A stretch of DNA of 64,000 bases from assembly GCF_002140915.1 (NCBI RefSeq), contig NZ_NGKU01000001.1, positions 365,525-429,524 on the forward strand, read 5' to 3'. Below the pieces are notes generated by a model. That model searched no databases, was not told the DNA's origin, and saw nothing but the letters and a program-made list of their open reading frames with translations. A program made the translations under genes and the position numbers. Positions 15,829-25,527 of the stretch are shown piece by piece (positions within the stretch are counted from its first letter, which is position 1; every line of letters starts with the position of its first letter). Origin of the DNA: Candidatus Enterococcus testudinis. Its GTDB lineage: Bacteria; Bacillota; Bacilli; Lactobacillales; Enterococcaceae.

Positions 15829-17334
15829 TTACAACGCCAGATTTTTCTCATCGAAGTGATTCTTCAATGAACGATACAAATCAATATATTGACGATCATC
15901 TGAAGCGTAATCCCACAAATAGCTTGCGGTATCAGGGTTCAGTTTTTTCAACAATTGACTTGAGCTGATCACGACATCATATTTGGCTTGTTGATTTTGG
16001 TCATAAGGTTCTGCGGCGACAAAGGTCAAGTCATGCAAGAATTGCGACAAGCCTTGTACCAGCAAAAAGTTATCTTCTAACGCCACCCCTACATGCAATC
16101 GATTGGCATAACGAATTTGATCATAAAATGGCAGCAAGGTATGAGTATACATGATGGCCATTTGTTCTTGATTCTCATCATTTAAGTAATCAACGGCAGC
16201 TTCCTCGCGATAACTTGTCAAAAAGCTGCTAATTTTTGTTTGCAGTTGGGCTTCAGCGGCACCACGATTGATGGTTGGGTTCAATAAACGATAGATATTT
16301 GGGAACGGTTGACGGAAGACATAGTTGGCAAACGTCACATTGATCAAATTACCAATGACCAATGGTTCATCCAAAAGACTTGGTTGTGAGGCAAAGACTG
16401 TTTCTTTCATCTCAGCTAATAAGTCTAGGACCAAAGGATAGATCGGGTTTTTCTTATCGGCAAAGAACTGCAGTGTTTGTTGCAAAGCGGGCTCGTCTGT
16501 CGATAAATAAAAAGGAAACATTTGCGCCATTAAATAAATAAAACCAGATTCACCTTTGAATTGTTTATCTGTCAACGCAAAGCGATCACCAATAAAGGTT
16601 TTCAAACGGTCAAAATCTAAATAGCGGTTATTTTTCATCAAGAAATTATAGCGTTTATCATATTTCGCATAATTTTCTTTTTTGATCCGTAATAAAACCA
16701 AGGCAGCAAAATATTTCAACTCTAAACGACCCATGTATGAATGGGTCATTGGGAAGTATTCACTAAATTCATCCACCAACGCTTCCGCTTCTTCTTCAGG
16801 CAATGCAAATGGCCATTCGATGCCTCTGACACCTAACCAAATGATATTGAACAAGGATAAACGTACCAAGCGTTCATCACCGACCAAGTTTGATTCGGTA
16901 TATGTAAAACGTAATTGGAATTGTTTTAAATGATTTTTTAGTTTTTCAAATTTTCGGGAAACAGTTGAACGGCTGACATCATATTTTTCGCAGAAATCAG
17001 TGATCGTAGGATCTTCTTCATTCAGCATATAAAGAACGTATAAGAACGGTACGCTTTGATTTAATAGATAAAAGCGATACTCGTCGATCGTTACCGCGAT
17101 ATTCTGGGGCTGCAGTTTGCCACCGCGGCCGAGTATCGACATGTGATCTGGAGTTAACTCGTTCAGATCTTGGTCGATCTCAGTCAACTCGATAAAAGCT
17201 TGTTGGTAGCTCAACTCCATTTCCTTCGCCAATTGCGCAATCGGGTGGCTAGGATTTTGTAAAGTCAGCATACGCCGGAATATTTTAAATTTGATTAATG
17301 TTTGCGGATCCATCATAAGTTCTTCGTAAAACAT
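15829..17334 (-). CDS. Mga-like helix-turn-helix regulator
   Basis: This 501-residue protein of the Mga/AtxA type has an N-terminal winged-helix pair and a long middle with the PRD-like helical domain. A C-terminal EIIB-like segment seems present near residues 420-490 (HVGVALEDNFLL). The HTH segment DFCEKYDVSRSTVSRKFEKL lies near residue 115. Enterococcal relatives act as broad regulators of metabolism and stress. The ATG at 17334 follows a GGAGG site, and a longer frame to 17397 has no such site. PRD and EIIB features suggest control by PTS phosphorylation, which is inference. Confidence 0.82.
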   Translation of the reverse strand: MFYEELMMDPQTLIKFKIFRRMLTLQNPSHPIAQLAKEMELSYQQAFIELTEIDQDLNELTPDHMSILGRGGKLQPQNIAVTIDEYRFYLLNQSVPFLYVLYMLNEEDPTITDFCEKYDVSRSTVSRKFEKLKNHLKQFQLRFTYTESNLVGDERLVRLSLFNIIWLGVRGIEWPFALPEEEAEALVDEFSEYFPMTHSYMGRLELKYFAALVLLRIKKENYAKYDKRYNFLMKNNRYLDFDRLKTFIGDRFALTDKQFKGESGFIYLMAQMFPFYLSTDEPALQQTLQFFADKKNPIYPLVLDLLAEMKETVFASQPSLLDEPLVIGNLINVTFANYVFRQPFPNIYRLLNPTINRGAAEAQLQTKISSFLTSYREEAAVDYLNDENQEQMAIMYTHTLLPFYDQIRYANRLHVGVALEDNFLLVQGLSQFLHDLTFVAAEPYDQNQQAKYDVVISSSQLLKKLNPDTASYLWDYASDDRQYIDLYRSLKNHFDEKNLAL

Positions 17335-17403
17335 AAGTATCCTCCTTTGTGGCTCTATTGTATCTTTTTTTTTATTGTCTGTCAGTCTTTTATGCAAAAA
17401 AGT

Positions 17404-17431
17404 ATCCTACCTTTTAAGAAAAAGTAGGATA
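17404..17431 (-). terminator. Terminator of brnQ
   Basis: ATCCTAC and GTAGGAT arms flank a 13-base loop, with T-rich tracts on both sides. On the minus strand it follows the brnQ stop by about 25 bp and separates brnQ from the Mga-type gene. Confidence 0.75.
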
Positions 17432-17455
17432 TTTTTGCATATTCCGGCTATTTTT

Positions 17456-18805
17456 TTACTTGACAGGGTCTTTTCTAAACCATGTCCACCCTAAACCGAG
17501 GATAAATCCGATGATCGCGGGTGTGACCCAACCCATACCAATTTGGAAAAAGGGCAAATAATTTGCTGCCCATTGCAAGATTGCTTGAACGAAAGTAGTG
17601 TCTTTAAGCATTGCCGGGCTGGCATTCAATCCATCGATGATGGCTGCGATCAATGTGAAATAGGTTGTCATGCGATACACGCTGGCACGATGACCAAATA
17701 AAGGGCTGATGATCGCCAAAAGAATCAGTGTGATCGCCAAAGGATAAATAAACATCAATACAGGTGTCGAGAATTCAATGATCTTGGTCAACCCGACATT
17801 GGCAAAAACGGCTGGCAAGATACTGGTCAATCCAATAAAGAACGCATAACTCATCTGTGGAAATAGACCGGCAAATGTTTCTGAGAAGGCGGTGATCAAA
17901 CCAATCGCTGTTTTTAAACAAGCCAAGATGACGATCAGTGCCAATAATAGGCTGCCGAAAGTACCAAGATAATGATTGGCTATTTGCGCCAATGCGACAC
18001 CGCCATTTTCACTGATGGGGAATTGTCCAACGCTCATGGCCCCCATATATGAAAGCAAGGTGTAGATGATACCCATTAAAACGATACTGATCGATCCGGA
18101 TAAAATCGTATCCTTTGCAACAGTCGTCGGCTTTTCGACCCCCATATTGCGAATCGTTGAGACGATAATGATACCAAAGGCCAATGAAGCGAGGGCATCA
18201 AGGGTGTTGTATCCATTGGTAAAACCAGTAAAGAAAGCATCGCTTTGATAATTTGCTTGGACTGCGATCTCAGCTGTTGCCCCCATAGGATTTAAGAAAG
18301 CAAAGAGCAGCAATACCCCTAGCAAGATCAAAAACAATGGATTCAAAAATTTCCCGACATAATCCAATATTTTGCTCGGTTTACGGGAAAACCACCATGC
18401 AGCACCAAAGAATAGGCAAGAAAACAAGGCCAGCAATAATGTATTGAGGCTAGTAGGCACATGGGGTGCCAAGCCAATTTCATAAGAGGTCGTTGCCAAG
18501 CGTGGCAATGCGAAAAATGGGCCGATCACTAAGTAAAGCAAAACAGTAAAAATCAGTGCATAGCGACGATTGATCCGTGAGGCCAATTCGAAGACACCGC
18601 TGCTTTGTGACAGACCAATGGCGATAACGCCTAAGAAGGGTAAACCGATCCCTGTAGCCAAAAAACCAAGATTGGCCAAGCCGACACTTGCGCCAGCTTC
18701 TTGCCCCATATGAACAGGGAATATCAGATTTCCGGCACCGAAAAACAGCCCAAATAACATTGAGCCAACATAAAGATAATCTTTAAAACGTAACTTCTTT
18801 TCCAT
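17456..18805 (-). CDS. brnQ: BrnQ branched-chain amino acid:cation symporter
   Basis: This 449-residue protein has 12 predicted membrane segments and belongs to the LIVCS family, with the N-terminal motif FGAGNLIFP and the repeated [15 protein letters not shown] helix. It imports leucine, isoleucine and valine with Na+ or H+. An AGGAG site lies about 10 bases before the ATG. It appears to be a single-gene unit, ended by the hairpin at 17404-17431 and isolated from the upstream ABC operon by another terminator. I looked for a CodY site and found none that is convincing. Confidence 0.92.
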   Translation of the reverse strand: MEKKLRFKDYLYVGSMLFGLFFGAGNLIFPVHMGQEAGASVGLANLGFLATGIGLPFLGVIAIGLSQSSGVFELASRINRRYALIFTVLLYLVIGPFFALPRLATTSYEIGLAPHVPTSLNTLLLALFSCLFFGAAWWFSRKPSKILDYVGKFLNPLFLILLGVLLLFAFLNPMGATAEIAVQANYQSDAFFTGFTNGYNTLDALASLAFGIIIVSTIRNMGVEKPTTVAKDTILSGSISIVLMGIIYTLLSYMGAMSVGQFPISENGGVALAQIANHYLGTFGSLLLALIVILACLKTAIGLITAFSETFAGLFPQMSYAFFIGLTSILPAVFANVGLTKIIEFSTPVLMFIYPLAITLILLAIISPLFGHRASVYRMTTYFTLIAAIIDGLNASPAMLKDTTFVQAILQWAANYLPFFQIGMGWVTPAIIGFILGLGWTWFRKDPVK

Positions 18806-18893
18806 AAATAAAAGACTCCTATACTTCCATAGTTTTAAAAAAAAGTAACAAACAATGTCGTAAAAAGCAATGCTTTTAGAAAATATTGCGAAT

Positions 18894-18960
18894 AAAAAAA
18901 CGCACCGACCGCTTGTTGCGCTTGTTCAATTGATTCACAAGTCACTTCAAGCGGTGTGCG
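18894..18960 (-). terminator. Terminator of the lysine-type ABC transporter operon
   Basis: Long arms at 18901-18915 and 18948-18960 with an internal branch are followed on the minus strand by a T7 run. It lies directly downstream of the ATPase gene stop. Confidence 0.8.
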
Positions 18961-18977
18961 TGTTGTAAGCAAAGCTC

Positions 18978-19712
18978 TTAATTGAGTACCCGTGACAGGA
19001 ACTCTTTGGTACGTTGTTCTTGTGGGTGAACGAAAATATCTTCAGGTGTACCTTGTTCTGCGATGACCCCTTTGTCCATGAAGATCACACGGTCAGATAC
19101 TTCTTTGGCAAAGCCCATTTCGTGGGTCACGATGACCATAGTCAAACCTGTATGCGCCAATGTATTCATGGTCTTTAAGACTTCGCCGACCATTTCCGGA
19201 TCGAGCGCCGACGTTGGTTCGTCAAATAACATGACGTCTGGATTCATTGATAATGCTCTGGCGATGGCTACCCGCTGTTTTTGTCCGCCAGACAATTGGG
19301 CAGGTTTGGCATTGCTGTATTGTGCCATACCCACTTTCTCCAAGTTTTCTTTGGCGATGGCTTCCGCTTCTTTGCGGTCACGTTTGAGCACAGTGATTTG
19401 ACCGGTGATGCAATTTTCCAGTACGTTCATGTTGTTGAATAGGTTGAAGGATTGGAAAACCATCCCCAAATGGGTGCGGTATTTTGGCAGGTTATAGCCT
19501 TTTTCTAAGACATTTTCTCCAAGATAAACGATTTCTCCACTGGTTGGTTTTTCTAATAGATTGATACAGCGAAGCAACGTTGATTTTCCGGAACCGGAGG
19601 AACCAATGATCGTCACGACTTCACCTTTATTGACAGACAAACTAATATCTTTTAGGACTTCGTTGTCGCCAAAACTTTTTTTCAAACGGTTGATTTCAAT
19701 GATTGCTGACAT
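18978..19712 (-). CDS. Amino acid ABC transporter ATPase
   Basis: This 244-residue ATPase of the polar-amino-acid (GlnQ) group has Walker [10 protein letters not shown], signature [15 protein letters not shown], Walker [16 protein letters not shown] and the His switch VTHEM. It powers the fused binding-protein/permease encoded upstream, with a gap of 11 bp between the genes. The whole operon is under a lysine riboswitch, so lysine or a related basic amino acid is the probable cargo. That substrate is inferred from the riboswitch. Confidence 0.9.
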   Translation of the reverse strand: MSAIIEINRLKKSFGDNEVLKDISLSVNKGEVVTIIGSSGSGKSTLLRCINLLEKPTSGEIVYLGENVLEKGYNLPKYRTHLGMVFQSFNLFNNMNVLENCITGQITVLKRDRKEAEAIAKENLEKVGMAQYSNAKPAQLSGGQKQRVAIARALSMNPDVMLFDEPTSALDPEMVGEVLKTMNTLAHTGLTMVIVTHEMGFAKEVSDRVIFMDKGVIAEQGTPEDIFVHPQEQRTKEFLSRVLN

Positions 19713-19723
19713 GTTCTTCCTCC

Positions 19724-21313
19724 TTATTCATTTGGGTTGATATCTTCCAGTTTCACATAAGCGCTTGGGCCATCCATTTTACGTTCTACAAAGCGCAAGA
19801 TCTGGGTAGCAGTGACTGTTAAGACGAGATAGATGACACCGATGATCGCAAATGTTTGGAAGTATTGGAAATTGGTTCCTGCAGCGGATGTTCCTTGGAA
19901 GAACAAATCAGCCACGCTAATGACGCTCAAGACGGCTGTATCTTTGATATTGATAATGATCTCATTGCCGGTCGCTGGTAAGATATTGCGCATCACTTGC
20001 GGTAAGACCACTTTGATCATTGTTTGCCAATGGGTCATCCCAATGGCCTGTGCTGCTTCAAATTGGCCATCATCAACAGCGAAGATCCCGCCACGTACGA
20101 TTTCAGACATATAGGCACCGGTATTGATCGATACGATCAGCAAGGCTGCCAACGTACGATTCATGGACACCCCGAACGCCAAAGCTGTTCCATAGAAGAT
20201 AACCATCGCTTGGACCATCATCGGTGTGCCGCGGAAAACTTCGATATAAATCGTCAATAGTCCATTGACGATACGCTGCAAGAAGCGGCTGATCGGATTT
20301 TCTGATAATGGCAACGTCCGGAAAACACCGACCAATAAACCAATCATCAACCCGATTACTGTGGAGACGATCGCAATGAATAGGGTCAAACCAGCACCAC
20401 GCAAGAATAACAGGCCATAGTCATCAATGATTTTTTTGAAATCGGCGATCAATCCTTGTTCGGCAGTTTCACCACTGGCATCAGCGGGTTGTTGAACAAT
20501 GGCTTGATCCATTAAATCAGTGCGTTCTTCTTGAGAAATACCTGCCAAAATTTGATTGATTGCAGCGACATCACTGTCACCTTTGCGCATCCCAACTGCC
20601 ACTTGGACGTCTTCTGGGTTGGTTTCGAAACCTTCACCCTCTGCAAATTCAATCATCGTTAGATCTGGATTGGTCCCGACTGCAGTGACACCTTCAGGTC
20701 GTTCGCTGACATAGCCGTCGATGATACCAGAGGCCAGTGCCACCCGCATCGAAGAAAAATCGCGCATGGCTTGTTCTTTGTTCACGTCAGGAATCTGATC
20801 GATCACAGTGTAGTGGAAGGTATTCAATTGGGCTGTGATTTTGGCACCAGATAAGTCAGCCAAACGTTTGGCACTTGCATAGTCACCATCTTTACGGACC
20901 ACGACCACTAAGTCTGATTCGTAGTAAGGATCGGTAAAATCGATTTGTTCCCGTCGTTCTGCGGTAGGGGACATCCCAGCAATCACGGCATCGATCGTGC
21001 CTGATTGTAAGGCTGGGGCCAATCCATCCCATTGGGTTTTTACGATTACCAATTCTTTGCCAAGACCTTCAGCGATTTTCTTGGCGATTTGTACGTCATA
21101 ACCACCAGCGAAGGCTGAGCCTTCTTCTCCAGAAATCGGTACGGCACCGTTGGCATCTGTTGTTTGCGTCCAGTTGAAAGGCGCATAGCCAGCTTCCATC
21201 CCAACCCGAAATTGGTCAGGAGGCGTTTGTTCATCTGCTGCAACAGGCGCGACCCATTGACCAAATGACAAGCAGAGGGCAAATAATGCCCAAATCCAAT
21301 ATTGTTTTTTCAT
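19724..21313 (-). CDS. Fused amino acid-binding protein/permease of a lysine-type ABC transporter
   Basis: This 529-residue protein combines a signal sequence (residues 1-26), a type-3 solute-binding domain (about 35-275) and a permease domain with a conserved EAA-type loop ([17 protein letters not shown]). The binding domain is tethered to the membrane beside its own channel, as in lactococcal GlnP. The ATG at 21313 follows GGAAAG; the longer frame to 21430 lies in the leader terminator. The lysine riboswitch in front of it points to basic amino acid uptake when internal lysine is low. Confidence 0.88.
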   Translation of the reverse strand: MKKQYWIWALFALCLSFGQWVAPVAADEQTPPDQFRVGMEAGYAPFNWTQTTDANGAVPISGEEGSAFAGGYDVQIAKKIAEGLGKELVIVKTQWDGLAPALQSGTIDAVIAGMSPTAERREQIDFTDPYYESDLVVVVRKDGDYASAKRLADLSGAKITAQLNTFHYTVIDQIPDVNKEQAMRDFSSMRVALASGIIDGYVSERPEGVTAVGTNPDLTMIEFAEGEGFETNPEDVQVAVGMRKGDSDVAAINQILAGISQEERTDLMDQAIVQQPADASGETAEQGLIADFKKIIDDYGLLFLRGAGLTLFIAIVSTVIGLMIGLLVGVFRTLPLSENPISRFLQRIVNGLLTIYIEVFRGTPMMVQAMVIFYGTALAFGVSMNRTLAALLIVSINTGAYMSEIVRGGIFAVDDGQFEAAQAIGMTHWQTMIKVVLPQVMRNILPATGNEIIINIKDTAVLSVISVADLFFQGTSAAGTNFQYFQTFAIIGVIYLVLTVTATQILRFVERKMDGPSAYVKLEDINPNE

Positions 21314-21361
21314 TTTTCTCTTTCCTTTCACGAGCAAAACAGGCAGGCACGGGTGAAAAAG

Positions 21362-21605
21362 CACAAAAAACAGCCGTACTCCATGATTGGAAAACGGCTG
21401 TGGACAGGTCTTTGTCGACAAACCTTTCACAAAACATAGCGCAACTTAGCGAAGCTAAGACAGTCCGCAAATTGTTCATTTGCGGCCCAACAGAGTGATT
21501 CAAGCAAAATCTACTTTGTTTCGGCGATGTTCCCTAGCTCTGCTGTTACCGTGTTGCTTCACTCAGCAGGATTAATGAACCTCGCGACCTCTACCTAAAT
21601 GTTAA
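21362..21605 (-). ncRNA. Lysine riboswitch (L-box) with terminator
   Basis: On the minus strand the leader shows L-box elements in order: AGGTAGAGGTCGCGA near 21595, a CATCGCCGAA motif, then TTGGGCCGC and GCGGACTGTC in the last helices (to about 21450). A terminator (ACAGCCGT with ACGGCTGT and T6) follows at 21362-21402. Lysine binding should favour the terminator and switch off the transporter. The leader ends about 50 bp before the coding start. Confidence 0.85.
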
Positions 21606-21637
21606 AGGATACTCGTATTTAATTTGATTCTTATCAG

Positions 21638-21666
21638 AGTTTAGAAGAAATTCATAGGAATGTCAA
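21638..21666 (-). promoter_or_regulatory. Promoter of the lysine riboswitch operon
   Basis: TTGACA (21666-21661) and TAAACT (21643-21638) are 17 bp apart on the minus strand. The predicted start near 21631 lies just ahead of the L-box. Confidence 0.75.
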
Positions 21667-21683
21667 TTCTTTTTAGCAAAAAA

Positions 21684-21728
21684 ACGACCATTATCTTTCT
21701 GAAAAGCGAAAGGCAAGGTCGTCTTTTT
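21684..21728. terminator. Terminator of the small membrane protein gene
   Basis: ACGACC and GGTCGT arms enclose a paired CTTTC/GAAAG inner stem, with A/T tracts on both flanks. It closes the minus-strand gene at 21745 and lies next to the promoter of the lysine operon. Confidence 0.7.
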
Positions 21729-21744
21729 CTAACAAAATCGTGTC

Positions 21745-22047
21745 TTATGCGACTTTGGCTTTTGGTTCGCGGCCTAAAACAGCTTGGATGACAGTGAGTC
21801 CCAACAATAAACCAAGTGCTAAGTAAATCAAACTTGAGTATTGTGTGACGCCCCAATCTTGGCCCCATGTACGATAGACCACAAGGACGATGGCTTGAAT
21901 AATAGCTGTAATGACATTTAATAAACCAAAGGCCCATAAGTTTCCATTTTCTTTGCGTGCCAAATAGAAAATAGAGAAGTATAAGCTGACTGCTAACCAA
22001 CCAAAACTAATGATGATCATTGCCCAATAAATAAGAAATGCTACCAA
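21745..22047 (-). CDS. Small integral membrane protein, unknown function
   Basis: This 100-residue protein has three predicted membrane helices (about 5-28, 40-60 and 70-92) and a short basic tail. Patterns such as WAFGLLNVITAIIQA are weakly reminiscent of AmiS/UreI-type channels, but the match is not enough to name it. Its start at 22047 follows a plausible AGGTGA ribosome site and the gene ends at a clear terminator. It is probably monocistronic. Confidence 0.65.
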   Translation of the reverse strand: MVAFLIYWAMIIISFGWLAVSLYFSIFYLARKENGNLWAFGLLNVITAIIQAIVLVVYRTWGQDWGVTQYSSLIYLALGLLLGLTVIQAVLGREPKAKVA

Positions 22048-22291
22048 TGTATTTCACCTCACTTTAATTCGTGAATAGTTTACCATGTTTTGCCTAAAAA
22101 GTCATGAAAGTTTCCGCTTGCATCGCAATTCACATAAGGATTCGTCAAAAAGAAAAAGGGAGCACTCCTAGATGGACGCCCCAATCGACAAAAATAAAAT
22201 TTTTGAAAAATAAAATGCAAAATAATCGTCTTTTATGGTAATATAATTTAAGTAAAATGAATAAAAATAGGTTATTTTATAGGAGGCGCAA

Positions 22292-22954
22292 GTGGAAACA
22301 AAAGTACGATGGACAGGATATGTAGCACTTATTTTTGTATTTCTTTTCTTTTCAGGCATTTTCACATCAAGTGAAGGGCCGCTGCAAGCATTGGATTTTA
22401 ACAACATTGTCGGTGAATTTGGTGTGCTGGGAGATCTTGGCGAGGGCGAAGGGACACTGGCAAGTTCATTCAGAGGAATCAATGGGACGGGTGCGAGAGA
22501 TGGCTTTCTCTTTGCATTGACTTTAGTTCCGGCAGTCATGTTCTCGCTGGAAATCATCAAAATCGTTGAGTATTTTGATGGGTTGAATGCGGCAGAACAC
22601 TTATTGAGTCCCCTCTTACGTCCTTTGCTGGGCATTCCGGGTTCTTCGGGTATCACATTGGTGGCGAGTTTGCAATCTGCCGATGCGGGCGCATCGATGA
22701 TGAAACAAATGGCCGATGCGGATCGGCTGAATGAGCAAGAAAAGGTCATCTTTTGTGCGTTTCAATTTTCAGCAGGGGCAGCATTGACCAATTTTCTAGG
22801 AAGCGGCGCTGCATTGTTTCCATATTTAGGCGGTGTGCCGATCTTGGTGCCATTATTGGTGATTTTCTTCTATAAATTTGTCGGCGCCAACTTGATGCGC
22901 CTTTACTTAAGAAAGTTTCCAATCAGCAAAACACCAGCAGAAGGAGAGGTTTGA
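22292..22954 (+). CDS. yjiH: YjiH-like nucleoside-recognition (Gate) membrane protein
   Basis: This 220-residue protein has four to five membrane segments and the Gate domain pattern seen in YjiH and spore-maturation proteins (SSGITLVASLQSADAGASMM). It starts at a GTG placed five bases after AGGAGG. YjiG follows with a 4-bp overlap, so the pair probably forms one membrane complex. In E. coli yjiH-yjiG lie beside isoaspartyl dipeptidase; here they precede an M20 peptidase. The transported molecule, perhaps a peptide product, is unknown. Confidence 0.8.
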   Translation: METKVRWTGYVALIFVFLFFSGIFTSSEGPLQALDFNNIVGEFGVLGDLGEGEGTLASSFRGINGTGARDGFLFALTLVPAVMFSLEIIKIVEYFDGLNAAEHLLSPLLRPLLGIPGSSGITLVASLQSADAGASMMKQMADADRLNEQEKVIFCAFQFSAGAALTNFLGSGAALFPYLGGVPILVPLLVIFFYKFVGANLMRLYLRKFPISKTPAEGEV

Positions 22955-22956
22955 CC

Positions 22957-23409
22957 GTGAAAAAAGGTTCAGTTGTTGATGCATTTGTAGAAGGGGCGCG
23001 TAATGGCTATCAAATCGCTGTTCATTCGACGATCCCCAATATTATTTTTGCTTTCGCGTTGATTCAAGTGTTGGAGTTGACAGGGGCATTGGTCTTGATT
23101 GGTAATCTTTTCCGTCCGGTGATGGTTATATTCGGGTTGCCTGGCGTGGCGGCGACTGTTTTGATGGGGGCTTGGCTCTCAATGGGGGGCGGTGTTGGCA
23201 TTGCGGCCGGATTAATTGCCGCCGGAGAACTGACCGGTATCCATGCAACGATTTTGCTGCCGGCGATATATTTGATTGGTTCCCAAGTCCAATATCTAGG
23301 CCGCATCTTAGGGACTGCGGATATACCGACAAAGTACAATCTCCACATGTTTTTGATTTCATTGATCAATGCAGCGTTGGCGATGTTGACCATGCGCTTA
23401 TTTGTTTGA
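22957..23409 (+). CDS. yjiG: YjiG-like membrane protein
   Basis: This 150-residue partner of YjiH has four membrane helices and the second Gate half (GAWLSMGGGVGIAAGLIAAGE). A GTG at 22957 sits seven bases after GGAGAGG; an upstream TTG at 22951 is only one base from it and is rejected. It is coupled to yjiH and lies 33 bp before the peptidase gene. Function is unproven. Confidence 0.8.
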   Translation: MKKGSVVDAFVEGARNGYQIAVHSTIPNIIFAFALIQVLELTGALVLIGNLFRPVMVIFGLPGVAATVLMGAWLSMGGGVGIAAGLIAAGELTGIHATILLPAIYLIGSQVQYLGRILGTADIPTKYNLHMFLISLINAALAMLTMRLFV

Positions 23410-23442
23410 ATAATGACAGACTACACCAAGGGAGGAACTGAT

Positions 23443-24564
23443 ATGGATCAAGAAAGATTGCTCACGACATTTTGCACGCTGGTACAAATCGATTCGGAAT
23501 CAGGACAAGAAAGAAAGGTTGCTGATTATCTGTTAGACACATTGAAAGAAATGAACATTGATGTGTTTGAAGATGACAGCCAATCCATCACAGGATTAGG
23601 TTCAGGTAATTTGATTGCCTTTGTGTCAGGGAGCATTCCAGACGCCGAACCTTTGCTGCTGAATGCGCATATCGATACGGTGCGGCCAGGAACAAATATT
23701 CAGCCGCAATGTATCGACGGTGTGATTTCTTCCAAAGGAGAAACTATTTTAGGGGCAGATGACAAAGCCGGGGTTGCTGCGATTCTTGAAATGCTGCGGA
23801 TCATCAAAGAACAAGGGATGCCTCATGGCGATGTGCAGATCATCTTTACAGTAGGAGAAGAAATCGGTTTGCTGGGTGCTAAAGCCATTGATCCGGCTCA
23901 TCTCAAAGCACAAGTCGGTTATGCACTGGATACGGGTGGTGCTGTCGGCGGAATGAAGACTGCTGCACCAGGTGCGGCCGAAATCAAAGCAACAGTCAAC
24001 GGCATCACTGCCCACGCGGGTGTCGCACCAGAGAAAGGTGTATCTGCAATCGAGATTGCCGCTAAAGCAGTAGCGCAAATGGAATTGGGGCGGATCGATT
24101 TTGAGACCACAGCCAATATCGGGACTTTCAGTGCTGTCGGTCCGACAAATGTCGTAGCAGACCGTGTAGAAATCATCGGTGAAGTCCGTTCTTTCAATCA
24201 AGAAAAACTGGCGCAGCAAGTCGATAGGATGTTGACGATTCTGGAAGAAACTGCATCAAGTATGGGTGGAAAGGTGCAAGCTGAAGCGAAGGTGAACTTT
24301 TCGAGTATTCAACTTTCTGATGATAGCAAGGTCGTTCGTATGGCCGCATCGGCTGCAGCCAAAATCGGCCGCACCTATCAATCATTTGCAGCTGGCGGCG
24401 GCAGCGATGCCAATATCTTCAACGGTTTAGGCGTTGAGATGGGGGTGCTTGCCTGCGGCTATGAGGATATTCATACAACAAAAGAAAAAATGCCTATAGG
24501 CGAATTGCAAAAATTAGTGGCACTGACAGTTGCCCTCGTGGAAGAAGCTGCGAAGGGTCGGTAG
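23443..24564 (+). CDS. M20-family peptidase, PepT/YqjE-like
   Basis: This 373-residue cytoplasmic metallopeptidase has the M20 metal and catalytic motifs: NAHIDTVRPG (His and Asp), LGADDKAG (bridging Asp), GEEIGLLGA (catalytic Glu with metal Glu), and a C-terminal HTTKE with a metal His. It is close in layout to B. subtilis YqjE and related aminotripeptidases. The ATG at 23443 follows GGGAGGA. Together with YjiH/YjiG it may process and handle small peptides, which is inference. A 15-bp terminator follows. Confidence 0.88.
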   Translation: MDQERLLTTFCTLVQIDSESGQERKVADYLLDTLKEMNIDVFEDDSQSITGLGSGNLIAFVSGSIPDAEPLLLNAHIDTVRPGTNIQPQCIDGVISSKGETILGADDKAGVAAILEMLRIIKEQGMPHGDVQIIFTVGEEIGLLGAKAIDPAHLKAQVGYALDTGGAVGGMKTAAPGAAEIKATVNGITAHAGVAPEKGVSAIEIAAKAVAQMELGRIDFETTANIGTFSAVGPTNVVADRVEIIGEVRSFNQEKLAQQVDRMLTILEETASSMGGKVQAEAKVNFSSIQLSDDSKVVRMAASAAAKIGRTYQSFAAGGGSDANIFNGLGVEMGVLACGYEDIHTTKEKMPIGELQKLVALTVALVEEAAKGR

Positions 24565-24605
24565 ATACAGTCTGATCGTTGTTAAAAATTTATGCGCTTC
24601 ATTTG

Positions 24606-24649
24606 CGCTTCAATAGTGGTGATCCATACCACTGTTGAAGTGTTTTTTT
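24606..24649 (+). terminator. Terminator of the yjiHG-peptidase operon
   Basis: A 15-bp stem (24606-24620 with 24628-24642, two wobble pairs) is followed by T7. Confidence 0.85.
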
Positions 24650-24782
24650 GCATTGTATCGTCGACAATCATCTGCTTATGATCTGCAGATAATTGGAGAA
24701 AGCTAGTGATTATACGATGCAAAATGGTATACTAGGACACAGATAGAACCAATTTCAACGACTAGGAGAAAGAAGGGAACCC

Positions 24783-25469
24783 ATGGATAATCACACTGCG
24801 GCTAAACGAATTCGTGAAGCAAAGAGTTGTACGTTTTTGACTGGTGCAGGGGTGTCAACACCTTCAGGCATCCCTGATTATCGCTCACTACAAGGGGTCT
24901 ACCAAGGAATTCAACAACCAGAATACCTATTGAGCCATACATGTATGGTCGATGAGCCAGAAACATTTTATCGCTTTGTTCAACACTTATACCATCCGGA
25001 TGCCCAGCCTAATGTGATTCATCAAAAGATTGCAGCGCTGGAAGAAACACGGCCGGTCTGGACGGTTTCGCAAAATATTGATGGCCTTCACAAAAAAGCA
25101 GGCAGTCAGCATTGTATTGATTTTCATGGCAGCTTGTACCGCTGTTACTGCCGAAAATGCGGAGAAAATATCCCTTGGGAAACTTATTTGACCGATTGGC
25201 TTCATGCAGGCTGTGGCGGACAGATTCGTCCAGATATCGTACTTTATGAAGAAGGGTTTGCCGATGCCCAGATCGAAGCGGCTATTGCTGCTGTGGCTCA
25301 GGCAGAATTATTGGTAGTCGTGGGAACTTCATTGCAAGTCTATCCATTTGCCGGGCTGATCCAATACCAGCAGACACCATCTGTGCTGGTGATCAATCAA
25401 ACCCCGATCGCTGGCATCGCAACTGATCAGGTATTGGCACGAGGAGAAGACGTATTTGCCCTTATTTAA
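24783..25469 (+). CDS. Sir2-family NAD-dependent protein deacylase
   Basis: This 228-residue sirtuin has GAGVSTPSGIPDYR (NAD loop, residues 21-34), QNIDGLH (97-103), catalytic His115 in DFHGS, and GTSLQVYP near residue 186. It removes acyl groups from lysine using NAD and releases nicotinamide. The zinc ribbon is odd: Cys123 and Cys126 are present, but only Cys144 is seen in the second half. Cys121 or His141 may supply the fourth ligand. The next genes include NiaR and a nicotinamidase-like hydrolase, so the neighbourhood concerns NAD. Confidence 0.9.
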   Translation: MDNHTAAKRIREAKSCTFLTGAGVSTPSGIPDYRSLQGVYQGIQQPEYLLSHTCMVDEPETFYRFVQHLYHPDAQPNVIHQKIAALEETRPVWTVSQNIDGLHKKAGSQHCIDFHGSLYRCYCRKCGENIPWETYLTDWLHAGCGGQIRPDIVLYEEGFADAQIEAAIAAVAQAELLVVVGTSLQVYPFAGLIQYQQTPSVLVINQTPIAGIATDQVLARGEDVFALI

Positions 25470-25527
25470 CAAAAAAAATCAGCCGTAGACAAACCGAAAC
25501 AAGCGGCATACACCGGAGGAAAATTCA

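Noticed and set aside
18806-18893. CodY box before brnQ
   Set aside because: The best ATTTTCTAAAAG-like string lacks one central base of the CodY consensus, and the rest is simply AT-rich.
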